Below, piece after piece: positions 1 to 36,769 of a stretch of DNA of 64,000 nucleotides. Positions within the stretch are counted from its first letter, which is position 1, and the number at the start of each line of letters is the position of its first letter. A program made the position numbers and the translations under genes. The stretch is from the NCBI RefSeq assembly GCF_003945595.2, contig NW_024103452.1, positions 248,001 through 312,000 of the forward strand. Reading direction: 5' to 3'. The DNA is from Pipra filicauda. Its lineage: Eukaryota > Chordata > Aves > Passeriformes > Pipridae. The notes under the pieces were generated by a model, which did no database searches, was not told the DNA's origin, and saw nothing but the letters and a program-made list of their open reading frames with translations.

Positions 1-2186
1 CCTGAGAGAGTCTTGCCCAAACCATGTCAAGATGGCCAGGACAGAAGGACAGGGAGGAAGGAGAGATAAATAAGAAGAGTGGCAAGAGAAATAGCAGGTT
101 TAGCAGGGGTACTCTGGTATTTCTGTGTAGCTCAATGTCTTCCAAGGCTCTGTTTTTTTCAGTTGGCACAGAGAGTTGTCCTAATGCTCTGATGATGCTC
201 AACCCTAGAGGTGGCTGAGAGTCCCGGTGACATGTTGGAGGCACTTCCTCCAGATCAGTGTGCCAAGCCGTCACTTAGTAACTGGATGCAGTGAAGGGGG
301 TGTTCACTTCCAAACCGTGCTGCTCCTTGAACAAATGTACACGGTCAGGAGTGATAATCTTTAAAACAATTCGTGTTTCTTCAAGCACTTCATGCATTTG
401 CTCTCCTCAGTCTTCAGATCTGTGGCATCTTCTCACCTTGACTGTCCCAAAGAACATTTGCTCTGTAGTCTTGTTAAAGGTTGGGGACTTATGGCATCTC
501 CAGACCATGATTTTACTCTTTTTATCCCTGCTGTCACTTTCTGCCCTCCTTAGGTGCTTCCTCCTTTCTTGTGTCTTCTTTTCTCTGGGTGATACCAAAT
601 CTGGTATCTTTCGTGCTCTCTCACAGAGCACCTTGCCAGGTCCCCAAAGCCCGTGCTCTTTGGTGGTCTTTTGGCTGGACACTGCTTAATGCAGTCATTT
701 TAAATTGGAGCCCTGTGTAAAACACTAAACAATAAGTGAGGCAGCAGCATGTCATGGTGTCTGCTGGAGTCACAAGTCCTGTCAGCAATGGCAATACCAT
801 TACAGTGGTAGTGTAGGCTCTGGGACAGCGTGGAAAACTTTGAAGCAGGGCTGATTTCTTCTCTGTATTGGTGTCTTGAGTGTGCTGGATTAAACCTTTT
901 CAATAATTTATAAAACCTTAAGCACTCTGGGCAGTATTTTTACAGGGAGTGATTGCATTGTGTTCAGGAGATATCTTTCTCAGCTGGGCTATTAAATGAA
1001 AAGCTGAAACCTGCCTGTGATGCCAAGAGATGAGTGCTCAACAAAATGAAAGCATGCAACTTAAATTACAAACATTCTTGTGTTGCCTGCTTTCCTACTT
1101 GCTGCTGGTTGTTTCACAGTCATACCAATAAACATAAAACCTCATCTGTGAGAAAAGCAGAGGTAAATGCCCAGAAATTAAAAAAAAAACTTTCCCACTT
1201 TGCACAACCTGCATTTTGAAATTTGGCTCAAGCTTGGAAGTGAATTGATTTGTACTGCCTGTAATTCCTGCAGAAGGACAGATAATTTTGAGAGATGATA
1301 CGAGATATGCTGAGCAACTGATACACCATTTAAAAAATCCTGAAAACATTTCCAGACTGAGTCGGTGCACCCAGGGCAACTGTGCTTCCAGGGAGCTGCT
1401 TGCCAGTGGCCATGCCAGCAGGAAATGTAGCGTGACCTGTGGCAAACCTGGAGGGTGAGAAACACTACCAGAAGATTTCCATGGGTGGTTCTAAGTGTCC
1501 CAGGCGGTTGCTATGTGAGCAGGACACAGGAGTGAATGTAGAGCCAAGGAAGCAAACAGGAGAGGTAGGAGGACCCTCTTCCCACCACGTGCAGAGATGG
1601 CAAAGCACTTCTGATTGTGTGTCCCTGCCGATGGGCCGACAGCATCGCCGCCTTCCTTGCTAGCTGGCTCTGCATGCATGAAACCTGGCTGTGAAATAGA
1701 AATGTTTTTTTAGAAAGCATAATATTATTCTAATCATAAATTATTTGGAAACACAATACAGAAATAGTTTTAGATCACTTCTTCCAGAGGGATGTTTTTG
1801 CAGTCAGGGTCTTTATCAACTTCTCAGTGGGAACTGCATTAAATATTGCCACAAAAATGCAAACAGTAGTGCCTTTGATAAAGCAATTTGGCATCTCTTA
1901 AGCAGAAAGATGTTTTGTTTTCCTAAGATACGACACTGTTTTCAGTGCAAGGACCTGCCATATGTGCCAGCATATGGAAAGAAAATGCTGGTTTTGTTAA
2001 CATTTGTGTTTGTAAGCTGTGGGGAAGGAGCGAAGGAGGTGGCTGTGGTAGCGGTTGCAAAGTGATCTCTGTTATTGCTTAGGGGACAGCACAGGAAGCC
2101 CAAAAGTCAGTGTCGGTGGCAGAGATGCTGGTGGCCTGCAGTCAGCCTCGCGGGCTTAGCTCCCCCCAGAGCACTCTGCCAAGGGC

Positions 2187-2386
2187 TCTCCTTCTTCTCC
2201 TTCTCCTTCTCCTTCTCCTTCTCCTTCTCCTTCTCCTTCTCCTTCTCCTTCTCCTTCTCCTTCTCCTTCTCCTTCTCCTTCTCCTTCGCCTTCTCCTTCT
2301 CCTTCTCCTTCTCCTTCTCCTTCTCCTTCTCCTTCTCCTTCTCCTTCTCCTTCTCCTTCTCCTTCTCCTTCTCCTTCTCCTTCTCC
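2187..2386 (+). repeat. (CTTCTC)n hexanucleotide microsatellite
   Basis: About 200 bp of uninterrupted pyrimidine repeat, roughly 33 units, with a single G interruption at 2288. It lies in BMP6 intron 1. It creates open frames of Phe-Ser, Leu and Arg runs that are not genes. Confidence 0.97.
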
Positions 2387-2871
2387 GTTTTGCTTTAACT
2401 CTTCCCCTCATGCGCCAGAGCAAGGCTGGTCCCACTGCTGCCTCTTCCCACTGCAGAGTGGATAAGCTTTACTGGCCATACAGTAGGCATCTTGAAAATG
2501 TGAAAATGCCTTCTTAGTACTTTCTGGTGTCCCATGAGTATTATATATTTGATTAGTGCATTATTTTGATTTTTTGACTGCCTTTGGTTCAAGAATCCTG
2601 AAAGGAAGCTGTTGTGCAACTGTTTTAATCTGATTTTACAAGCCGATTCCAGCTTGATTCCCAGCACAAAGAAACAAAGAAGAGCTCAGTTGTATTTTTT
2701 GTCCAAAAGTAAAAGCCCCTCCTCCTTTGAAGATTTTCTGTAGAGTGTTATGTTTAGAGAGTGATTTGCTATTGTTTAAATTTAATCTCTGTACTTACAT
2801 TGGGATTGGATTAATGATGGGTTATTTTTCTGAGTCATTATTTTCTGGCACTCACAGCTATGGAGCATAAA

Positions 2872-2955
2872 GCCAGGTCTTCATCGGATGTAAACTGGTA
2901 TCACTCCACTGAAGTTAGTGGAATAATTCCACTTTAAATTATGTTGGGCCAGAGA
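2872..2955. repeat. Possible degenerate palindromic foldback repeat
   Basis: Starts GCCAGGTCTTCATC and ends TTGGGCC, with an inner inverted pair CCACT/AGTGG at its centre. The layout resembles old palindromic repeats of reptile and bird genomes, with a TGTAAA-TGGTAT-TCCA-TGAAGT pattern. Heavily decayed. Confidence 0.35.
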
Positions 2956-5900
2956 TGATATTATAGCTGTTTTGAAGAAAGCACTCTTTTGGACTTTGTT
3001 GGCCTCAAATCTTCTAATTATTTTAGAAGTGTCTAGGCATTAACTACCAACTGTATTAGATTTATGGTAGCATAGCCAGTCCTTGTCTCTAGATCACCTC
3101 AGCTGGACCCAGAGGGATCAAGAAAAGGCGCAATGCCAGATTGAACCATAGGTATGACATTTTTTTGTGGTTAAAAACTGTATGTGGGAAACGTTCATCA
3201 CTAAGGGCTGGCGACCTTTTACATGCTCTTACCCATGAGAACAAACTTTGATCTGTTTGTTGGGGGTGCTGTACTGCAAATCCAGGGGACACATCTGGGA
3301 AGCAGAGGGGCTACCCCTTTTTTGGAAGTAGTTATTTTTGCTCATTCTGCTTTTCAGAAGTGGGTGAATCTGGGGAGACCTGGCAAATAGAAGGGCAGCA
3401 GCAGGAGCAGTAGGCAATGGACTTGATGTAGGGGATGAATCTGTCGCCACAGCTGGGGTGATGGAAAGAAAGAGGCTTTTCGTGGAGAGTCTGAGAGGCT
3501 GTGTAGAGTTGCTGTGATCATAGAAGGTAGTTGAAGTTGCTGGGGTGAGAGCAAGATGGGAAGAAAGGATCTCCCCCACTCTTGTGCATGTTGGGCAGGG
3601 AAGGGTTTGCTTTCACACCTTGTATTTTAATGTGTTATCTCTTTAATTCTCTTTTAAAGAATTTCCTTACCCACTACTTGTGAAATGGCTTGTTAGTAAA
3701 ACTTAGAGAATGGGAAAGTTTTGCTTTTTTTGGGTCTTTACAGTAAGGAGAAAATGGTTAGAGGTGGGACTGTTTGGGAGACTTGTTATCTTTTTTTAGA
3801 TTGACCTGATGGATTCAGAAAATACAGAGAAACCTTCAGGTATATTGTGGGCATCTCTTCAGAGGATGTGCTGCAGACCCCATTCATGTAAATCCATTGT
3901 GAAATAGGAGGCAAATTCTAAGACCTAAATGAAGACTGTGTCTTGCACTGAAGTTGGACATCCCTCAGCTTGGACGTACAAACCCTTACATTCTTAGTGT
4001 CTTTTGCTTCTTTTTACAGCAACTTTGACCAAGGTTGGGGGTTTTTTTTTAAGCTTACATAAATTTTGAATTTTGTTCTGTGTGAAGTATTGTCAGCTAC
4101 TATTGAAGAATTCTGATGATGTAAGGTCACAGCAATAGATCAGTCATATATGTACATGGTCCATTTATTAGAGGCTACTGCTGGAGCTACAGTAATATTT
4201 AAAATATTTGAGGCCTAATCCACTGCTTCATTGCTCCAGGTGTGATAAACGCTGTTGACGTAGTGCAGAAATTGGTGACATAATACAGAGAAATTGTCTC
4301 TGCGCTGCTTATGTAGCTATTGTGGTGAATCTCCTGTTAACAATTCTAGTTTTCAGGTGCTTTCTCATTTTATTAGAGGGGGGATCAGGTATGAAGGTGG
4401 AGAAGAAATGAGTAGGAATGGCTTACATTTGCGCTCAAACTGAATTCATGAACACTTATGCAAAACTCACTTTGCATAAGCAGGGTATGAATCCTGGTTA
4501 CTTTTTCTGGAGCATGGTAGCAGTGGTCCTGCAAAACCAAGTCACCATTGAAGATCTTGGCATGCAAAAGATTCTTCAGAAGTTTCACCTGTGCTGGGGT
4601 CAGGATGGATACAGAATGTACCATTCTAAATATTCATCTCTCATTTATTTGCGACCCTTCTCCTCTGTGCCCTCCAAAGTGGCCAGATTGTTATGGAAAT
4701 CATAATTATTTATATAGAACATTTATTTTAAAAAATTACTTCTGGAGCCATAGGTTATGAGCCTACCTGTTAATTTTTTTGGCTTTATTACCTAGACTGT
4801 GAGCTAGAGACTTTCTTAAGCCACCATTTTGACTCTCATGTGAGCACCTGACTTAACACTTTTCTTAACAGCTGAGAACTGGAGAAAATCACCAAGTATC
4901 ATGACGGTGCTGCTGTTCTGAGTGAAAATTGTGTTTCCACAGGAAAGGCTGTTGACCTGTTATTTCTGCATACCAATTTACTTTAGATCCTAAAAGAAAT
5001 GCTGAAAATTCCTATGCAGAAGAAGAGTTTATTTTCATGACTGTCATTAGGCTTACATTTCCTTTGGTCCAAGGTGTGTGCAACATAGTCAAATGGCAGT
5101 AGAATGGTATAGTTACCAAAATAGATGTGTTAATTTCTTAATTAATTTTTTTTTCTGTGCAGTGTTTTTAAAGTAACAAGCATTGTAAGCAGCATGTTAT
5201 TTTTAAACCAAGGACATTTTGTGCTGAAATTGGCTATTGCAACACTGGGTTAGAATTAGAATACACAAAATTCAAAACCACAGTAACCCTAATTTTGCCA
5301 TTCTTGCATTTTTAACTGCTCAACAATAGTGCTGTGTTTGTATAATATTTAAAAATATTTGTTAAGGAGAATGTAAAGAGCTACTGGCAGGCTTTTCTGT
5401 TAACTGTTTCTGCACATTCACCCACTCTGCTCAGAAATAAGCTGTAATGAAAACTCAGGGGTGAGTACTCCTGGTGTCCACAGCTCACACCTCCTTTGCA
5501 TCGCAAGCAAAGGAGCAGCTGCAGCCCCAGCCAGGATGGGGGCAGAGACCTGCATGGTGGAGTGGACAGTCCCTTTGGCTCAAACCACATACACCCATGA
5601 TGGGCTAAAATCTGTTTGATATTTCCTTTCTGAACTCCCCCTGATACATGCATACCTGGTTTTGTAGTCTCCAAGGACTTATTCCAGCAAATGAATAGTA
5701 ATGTTCAGGATAATGTAGTCAAATCATGAACATGAGTTTTATATGGCTATAGTTTGTGTCATGACCCTACAAACCCTTGTTTTGCCTGGCTTGGTCCTGA
5801 CATTCCAACCAGCGCTGTGGGGAGAGGCTGCTTCCTTCCAACCTGACCCAGCTGTGAGCTGCCTGATTCTCCCTGCAAGAGCTTTGTGCAGTTGGGACAT

Positions 5901-8370
5901 GCATATGTCCACCTTCAGATGGAAATTAGTTTTGGATTTCACATGTCACTGGTCAGATTGACCTGAAAGAATTTATGTGGAAAAAATAATGATTGGAAAG
6001 CAGCTTGAGAAATGATTTCTGCTTTTTGCTGTTGCCCTGTATTTTCGTGTATTCTGTCTGTATTTTGAATATCAGGTCATATGATGCATTGTAACGCGAT
6101 AGCAATACAGACTGGGTAATCCTGGGAACCAGCATCTTGAATCTTGCCTTTCCAAATTTTACTGTTGTAAAACTTGACTTCTTTGTTAAAAATGGACAGT
6201 TTCCAGGGAGCAAAACAACTCCCAGAGAAGAACTGTTGGCATTTTATATTTTTAAGCTGTCTTGCTGAATGAAAACAGTTGATTATTAACTTGATGGTGT
6301 GACAATGAGTATATAGAACTTAAATATCTCACCACTCCCACAAAGAAAAAAAACCCCACCCTCCATTGTATCATGGGAAGATACATAGCCAGAAAAACTT
6401 TCCAACTCGTTAAACTTTTATACTTGCTTCATACATGCTTAATGTAGTCTTTTTTCCATCCTATGATGTTGTTGGGCTGCTGCTGGACGGATCACAGTGG
6501 AGGACGACACCATCAGTTTAACAGTATTTCTTTCTGAATGTGCTTTTCTTATTACAGAAAAAGCTGAATTGCTTCATCTGAAGGATTAAAAAAAGGTTTC
6601 CTTGTTTGTGCATTTCAGGTTGTTTATTCTGCCAAGCCTGATAACGAAATCAGTCAGAATGTTTCCCCTGTAATCAGTTTAGTCAGCTTCTGTGATTGTG
6701 TGGCATATTCGGACAAGGGCAGGGATAAAGGAAGAAAGTTTTAAAAAACAGGAAAATACTATTGTAAATATATCAGGCAAGTTATAAACTGGGAAAGGGC
6801 AATTGGAGTCAAGCATCATACCTGCTGCTATTTGTCATGCTCTATGGTAGATGTTTTGGTGGGTTTTTCTTCCTCTGTGGCTTGTGTTTGACTTTTTAGA
6901 CGAGGAGTATGGGAAAATACTGATTTAAAGGACTAGAGTTCGGTTATATCACTTTTAAACTCTGTATTTTTTAGTGGAGATGAGTGGAAATTAGGTCACT
7001 GTAGCTGACTTGAGGTGAGAAAGGAACAAAAAACCAGTGATGTTTGGGCTCCTTTTGAACCTTGTGCTGTGTGGGACGGCTCCAGGCTCTCCCTTCTCTG
7101 CACTTGGAGAGGCCACATTGCGTCTTGATGTGGGGCAATAGCTGACAGGAAGCATCGACTATTCCTTTGCTGTCTCTGGTGTAACTTTAGTTTTCTGGCG
7201 CCCTGATGGAGTTCGGTTGCTTACTCTGGTTGTGTCCTTCCCCTTGCTCTTCCTGCTACTCCTTTATCATCCTCATCTGCGAGCCTGGGGAAAAGCTGCC
7301 TTGCTGCACCTCGCCCGCAGGTCAACTCATCCCCGTGACAGCATGGGAGGGGATGAGGGTTTCAGCTGGTCATTGCACTCGTAAGTGAGGATGTAGCAAG
7401 TTCTAAATTGAGAACTGTTGCTTCATATGTGTGCCTCTGCAAACCCGTGGATTTAGACATTCCCTCACCATTAATTACATCCTCTCGTCTTTTAGCAGCA
7501 AGTAAACAGGCCAAGTTGGGCATGTCATTCTGCCGCAAGCAGCCAAATGCAGTTTCTCGTTGGTTGGATGCTTGCAAGTTTCTCAAAGTATGTGGCTACT
7601 CTCTTTTGGGAGATGCACCCCGTGGGACTCTCCTCAGGATGGGGAATAACCAGGCAGCTCAGGCCCCTTCTTGGAGGATGTACGTGCAAGTGACAACAAC
7701 CAGTCTGGTGTTGCCAGAGTTGTTCCCTATTAAAAGCAGGGGTGGGTGCTTCAAAGGGAAGCCCAGATCACCCATAACTGATAGGCAGAGGGATAATTCC
7801 TAGGTGGCACTGGAATTGAGTGGTGCCATCATTTGCCTCGGTGCAATCTCTGACGAGATGCTGGGTGTCACCACCTCTTTTCTGGAAGCTACAGGGTCCA
7901 ATCACCTGCATTTGTGAGTTGTTTGGCATCTAAGCTGCTCAGACAGATGCAGTGCAAGACTGGCAAAATTGGCAGAGGCATCTGAGTCTGGCAGCAGTTT
8001 GAGGATTTGCCTGTTTGCCTTGTGGGAGCCCTTAACACACCATCTCCAAGTGTGGTGTCCCAGAGAATGCTAAGCAGCAGTCATGCAGAGGTGAAAAGAT
8101 TTCCAGGCGAGCTTCAAAGAGAAGGATGTGACTAACTGTCTTGCAGGGAGCCAGGATGTGGACCCAGCCAGATGAGGCAGCTCACATGAAAGGGCTGCCA
8201 AAAGAAAGGGAGAGGACAGACAAAACAGGGACTGAGGAATGAGGAGGAACAGGCACTTGAGAAAGGTAGAGGAAAGTCTCCACAGGCTCTTTCCAGCAGC
8301 TGGGAGATGTCTGCTCTCCAGGGAGGTAACCTGTGGGTAAAGTGATGAACCTCAAGCACATTGGCTGTCG

Positions 8371-8500
8371 TTCCTGGCTCCGCTGCAAGCCTCTGCCACC
8401 TGCCCTTGGACAAGTCACTCTCCTGGTGACTCAGTATCCCAGCTGTAAAACAGAGATTGCTGCTTACCTCATGGGGATGTTGTGAGGGTAGGCTCATGGA
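8371..8500 (+). mobile_element. MIR-like SINE fragment
   Basis: Contains the MIR order of blocks: CTCTGCCACC, CTTGGACAAGTCACT, CTCAGTATCCCAGCTGTAAAA, then TACCTCATGGGGATGTTGTG. It matches my memory of the MIR core and 3' half with scattered changes, as expected for a very old element. It is inside BMP6 intron 1. Confidence 0.7.
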
Positions 8501-9583
8501 TGCCTTTGCAATTTGATGTATGAAGTTGGGGGGAACAACAAAAAGTGACCACAAAGACAAACATGAAAAGGGATTTCTTCTTCCCTTGCTGCCTCTGAAT
8601 GTACTCATGTTCCTATTGATAATATAATGGTGAGTTATTCGTCACTGACATATATGCCTTCAATTGCACTAGTGGGAACAGTTTTTTGGATGCAATTTTG
8701 TATGTTTTAATAATATGTTAACGTTTTAAGCAATTTCTAATAGAAAATTAGAAAAAATAACAAACAATTAATCAAAGTCAGAATAACCAAGATGTAATCA
8801 AGTAATATGAGAGTGGAACTAGGAGCAGAGTTTTTAAAGGGAACCTCAAAAAGAGAAAACACAAATCCTGAGGCATAAAGAAGGGATTCTGTTTTACGTC
8901 CGTCTTAAATCCTATAGCTGAGAATGTACCTGAGGAAGTCTAAGACCAGAAACCAAAAGGGGTCACTCATTAGCTCTCTCATTCTCAAATAAGCTTCTGC
9001 AAAAGGAAGGGGAGCTCTGGTTAGCTTTAACCCTTAAAAATAAATGTCATGTTGCTCGTATTCACCCACAAGGTGGTCCAGTGGCTATTTCTGGCTTTTC
9101 AGGGAGCCAGAAAACAGCACATTTTAGGGCAGTTAAGGTATTGGTTGACCTGGTGCTATGGTTTAGTCTGTGCCTTTATGTGCTAAAACAAAATGGAAGT
9201 ACTTACCTCCTCTGTTGGAAGAGGGCTGTGAGACTTACGGAAATGCTGTAAAGAATGTGGAGATCTGCAGGTGGAAAATGCTGGGGGCGGTCACAGCTTC
9301 AGAGTTTTACACGGGCAAAATTCACGGTCATATTTCACCTGTCAAAGCTGGCTTTTCTCTAAAAAATAAAAAAACCTAAAGGAATTGGCTAGAGAAGAGG
9401 AACATTCATCTTCTCTTAGTACTGTATTTTTAGGGCTTTAATTGCATAAGCTTTCCTGGCACTTGCCAAGGCTATCTTTGGAGAAAAAAATAAGATTCTT
9501 GGTGGCAGCATGTGGAAACCTTTTGTTGTTAAATTTTAGTCATGGTTCCTTTTTTTCCTTTCCTTTCCTTTTCCCATCTGCAG

Positions 9584-33971
<24,388 letters not shown>

Positions 33972-35102
33972 CAAACAGTCTTCACATGGACTCTGTGATG
34001 CTACCATGAACTTTGATACAACCTTCCCTGCTTTCAGGAGCTTGGAGAGAAAAGCATGTGATAAACCACCTTTCAGAACACCACGTATGTGCCTTGTGGG
34101 GGGACAGGGTGTGGGGACCACCCCCTGGGGTGTGAACAAACTGCTGGACTTGTTAATAGACTGACCCTACGCCACGGTGGCTGCTCAGCTCAGCGGCAGC
34201 AGCAATATGCCCACACATGCTTTATTTGGCTGGGATGGTCTTAATCTCACATAGCAGCTTGGCCTTTAGCAGTTGCTTGGACATCTGCTGATTTTTATCA
34301 GATGGGCTAACAACACCCCAAAAAAGTGAGGTCTTTTTCTTGGGGGTGGGAAGGGAAGACGAGGGGGAGAGGCAGAGAAGCTAAAGAAAGTGTTGGCACT
34401 TTGGTCGTAGAGCATACGTCTCATGCAAGATGGTTTTGCCCAGAAGGACCAGCTACTATGCCTAGGGTGTTAGTCTCCTCCTGACAGCTGTCATGACAGT
34501 AAGCATCCAAAATTGTGCCAAAGTAAATGTTTCAGTTCTCTTATGCTCCAAGCACTGTTTAACTCTGATCCTGCAAGCATAAGATGGCTTGGCTGCACCA
34601 TGTGTTAGAAACACTACCATGAACTCAGGCCCTGGCTGGTCTTGCCAGTTCACTCTCTGACTGAGCAGTACAACTTTATACACTTGTTCTTATGCAACTT
34701 CCTTCCCCTCCCCTCATGAGGTGGCCTCATCTACTACCAGTTGCCCAGGAAGGAAGTCAGGACACTTCTAAAGCTGTAATTCAGATGTAAAAGTTTAGGA
34801 GCCATTCATTCTCTAGCTGGACAGTTTGTTTACAGGAAGACAATGTCAACAGCATTTGCAACCTTTTCCATTCAACTCACACAACTAACAAACTGGTTTA
34901 AAGGATATGCAGTGTAGCCATGCTTTGTCTAGCAGAAGCTAATAGCAAATTGTTTTGATCAATATTAAACTTGTATTAAATGCACTTACCTCTACTTGCA
35001 TTTAAAAGGCTTCTTGTAAATACAGGCTATAATTTATTGCACTTGTCACTGTATATTCATTGTTCTGTATCATTTATAGAAAGACTGCTTTTTTAAAAAG
35101 TT

Positions 35103-35108
35103 TTTATT
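35103..35108 (-). promoter_or_regulatory. TXNDC5 main polyadenylation signal AATAAA
   Basis: Seen as TTTATT on the + strand within TTTTTATTTAGAAAA. Its upstream context resembles my memory of the human TXNDC5 3' end. It lies about 90 bases beyond the BMP6 signal, so the two transcripts should overlap. Confidence 0.65.
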
Positions 35109-35199
35109 TAGAAAAATCTCAGTGTAAACAATTGTACCACTTTGATTTTATACAAGAAACTCATGAGATTGTGCTTCACTAGAAAGTTGTTAAAAACGT

Positions 35200-35205
35200 A
35201 ATAAA
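35200..35205 (+). promoter_or_regulatory. BMP6 polyadenylation signal AATAAA
   Basis: The only canonical hexamer on the + strand in the 1.2 kb after the BMP6 stop that I could find. It is followed within 30 bases by T/GT-containing sequence. Confidence 0.65.
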
Positions 35206-36646
35206 GGCTTCCTGTAAGGCAGAAGTATACACATTGTTCTAATACATCTGCCTGTACAACACTTAGCTTTCACTGTGACTTTTTCACCTTCACACATTTT
35301 TAGATTGAACAGAATCAAAAGTTCTGGATAGACCGTGAAGTACCAGGAGAAATTCACTGGTTTAAAAGTTCATAGATGTTTTGCCTTTTTTTTTATAAAA
35401 AAGAAAAACAACCCAACCTACTCCATATGATGGACAAAACCAGTATCTTGACAGATTAGTCAAATTAGCCTGTAGCTATCCTCATTCCATGAGTTTCTGT
35501 GCACGTGAGACAGCAGAATTCAGTCCTTGGTTTGCTGTTGCCTTTGTATCATGACAGTCTCTGCAGTGTAAATTCTCTGGCTTTCATTAAATCTAGCATG
35601 GAACATCTTATGCACCAAAGAATAGATTCATATTATAATACAAGATACCACAAAGTGCGTGGCCCTAGCATTCAAACTCATCAATGCTTACTGCTTGGAA
35701 AAAGGTTAAGGCTCAAGAAGAGGGGGGGACTATTTTACACTACTATAGACCAGCTGAATGGAAAAAATATTAAATATTGTACTACTTGTTGTTCTCTAAG
35801 TACTCTGAATAAGGAGCAGGTCAGCACAAAGTTTGGATTCAGGCGAGGAAACACATTATCAGCTTGGAAGTCTAACTGATCATTTACTATTAACGGAGCA
35901 GGTATAACAGCACCTATTATTCACTCTGGCTCTATAGAAGTAGAGCATAGTTGCACCTCTGGAGCTGGATGGCAGCAGCCTATAAAAATCCACCTGACAC
36001 GTGTACACTGTGGCATCAGTAATGTTCAGGCACATGTTACAGTACCATCACTTTCATTATGGCTAGACCTCCCATGCTGAGAGGATTAACAGGAAACAAC
36101 CAGCTCACGGGGGCCTGGTATCTTCCAAAGGTGTGTGTGTTTTCAACCTTTCAGCAGCTATATTAACACAAATAGGATTTAAGTGCAGTTGTAGAGGCAA
36201 AAGTCAATGCAGCTGTAGCTTTTGCCTTTCTAGTAATGGTGAGCAATTTTTAGGGATTACTTTTTAACCAAATCTAACCTGAAGACAGAAATATTGTACT
36301 GCTGCCCTTCAGTTGGTTTTCTTAATGTATTTTAGTCTCAAAGGAAACCATTTACACTTCATTGCAGAAATGCAGAAATGCAGTAATACTATCAATGCTG
36401 AAAATATTCCCAATTTGCACAGTAGCTACTTGTTAGTTTTCCTTCACACACAGGGTAGTATGTCTTTAACACACACACAAGGGGAAGATACCAATATTTA
36501 ATACATTCAATATCCTAGAAACAAAGAAAAAAAAAAGCCCCAATCCGTACCCCCACCCCCCAAATACACTATTTGAAAATTAGCAAAGATAGAAATCCCT
36601 CAGCCACTGTACAAAGACAGCCAGGGGCAGAGCATCTAGACTTTTA

Positions 36647-36769
36647 TTACAGTTCATCCCTTGCCTGACGCAAGACAAAGCTATGCAGTGATTCAAGGTC
36701 TCTCGTTCCATTGTGTTCACTGACTTTCTTTCCGCCTCGGAAAAGCAGAAGTGTAGGATAACCACGTAC
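36647..36769 (-). CDS. TXNDC5: TXNDC5 exon 10, terminal coding part
   Basis: Acceptor TTTTGAAG. It encodes [20 protein letters not shown] then [20 protein letters not shown] and TAA at 36649-36647. RDEL is a conservative variant of the KDEL retrieval signal. Confidence 0.97.
   Translation of the reverse strand, partial: VRGYPTLLLFRGGKKVSEHNGTRDLESLHSFVLRQARDEL

Larger units (their letters stand above)
1..9583 (+). other. BMP6: BMP6 intron 1, 3' part
   Basis: Non-coding sequence up to the exon 2 acceptor. It contains the CTTCTC array, a possible foldback repeat near 2.9 kb and the MIR-like SINE near 8.4 kb. BMP6 exon 1 is not present; no signal-peptide-like or prodomain-like reading frame was found. 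All open frames here look like chance. Confidence 0.85.
33972..35225 (+). other. BMP6: BMP6 3' UTR (end inferred)
   Basis: Runs from the TGA to the first canonical AATAAA on the + strand, at 35200-35205; cleavage would fall near 35220. Two ATTAAA variants near 34965 and 34976 could give a shorter form. No open coding potential is seen. The distal ~140 bases overlap the predicted 3' end of TXNDC5 on the other strand. Confidence 0.7.
35085..36646 (-). other. TXNDC5: TXNDC5 3' UTR (end inferred)
   Basis: Extends from the TAA to the - strand AATAAA at 35108-35103, about 1.55 kb. From memory, human TXNDC5 also ends in TTTCTAAATAAA preceded by CAAAGTGGTACAATT; both strings occur here on the - strand just before the hexamer. 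A further AATAAA at 35038-35033 could give a slightly longer form. Confidence 0.72.

Noticed and set aside
2075..2517. Open frames of Phe-Ser, Leu and Arg repeats on both strands
   Set aside because: They are translations of the CTTCTC microsatellite and carry no flanking gene structure.
8132..8608. 158-codon open frame on the - strand
   Set aside because: It runs antisense through the MIR-like SINE and has no recognisable domain or splice context; chance opening.
9442..9583. Open frame continuing upstream of BMP6 exon 2
   Set aside because: It crosses the pyrimidine tract and CTGCAG acceptor; the BMP6 match begins exactly after the AG.
1..9583. BMP6 exon 1
   Set aside because: No reading frame with a signal peptide or N-terminal prodomain sequence; the segment is intronic.
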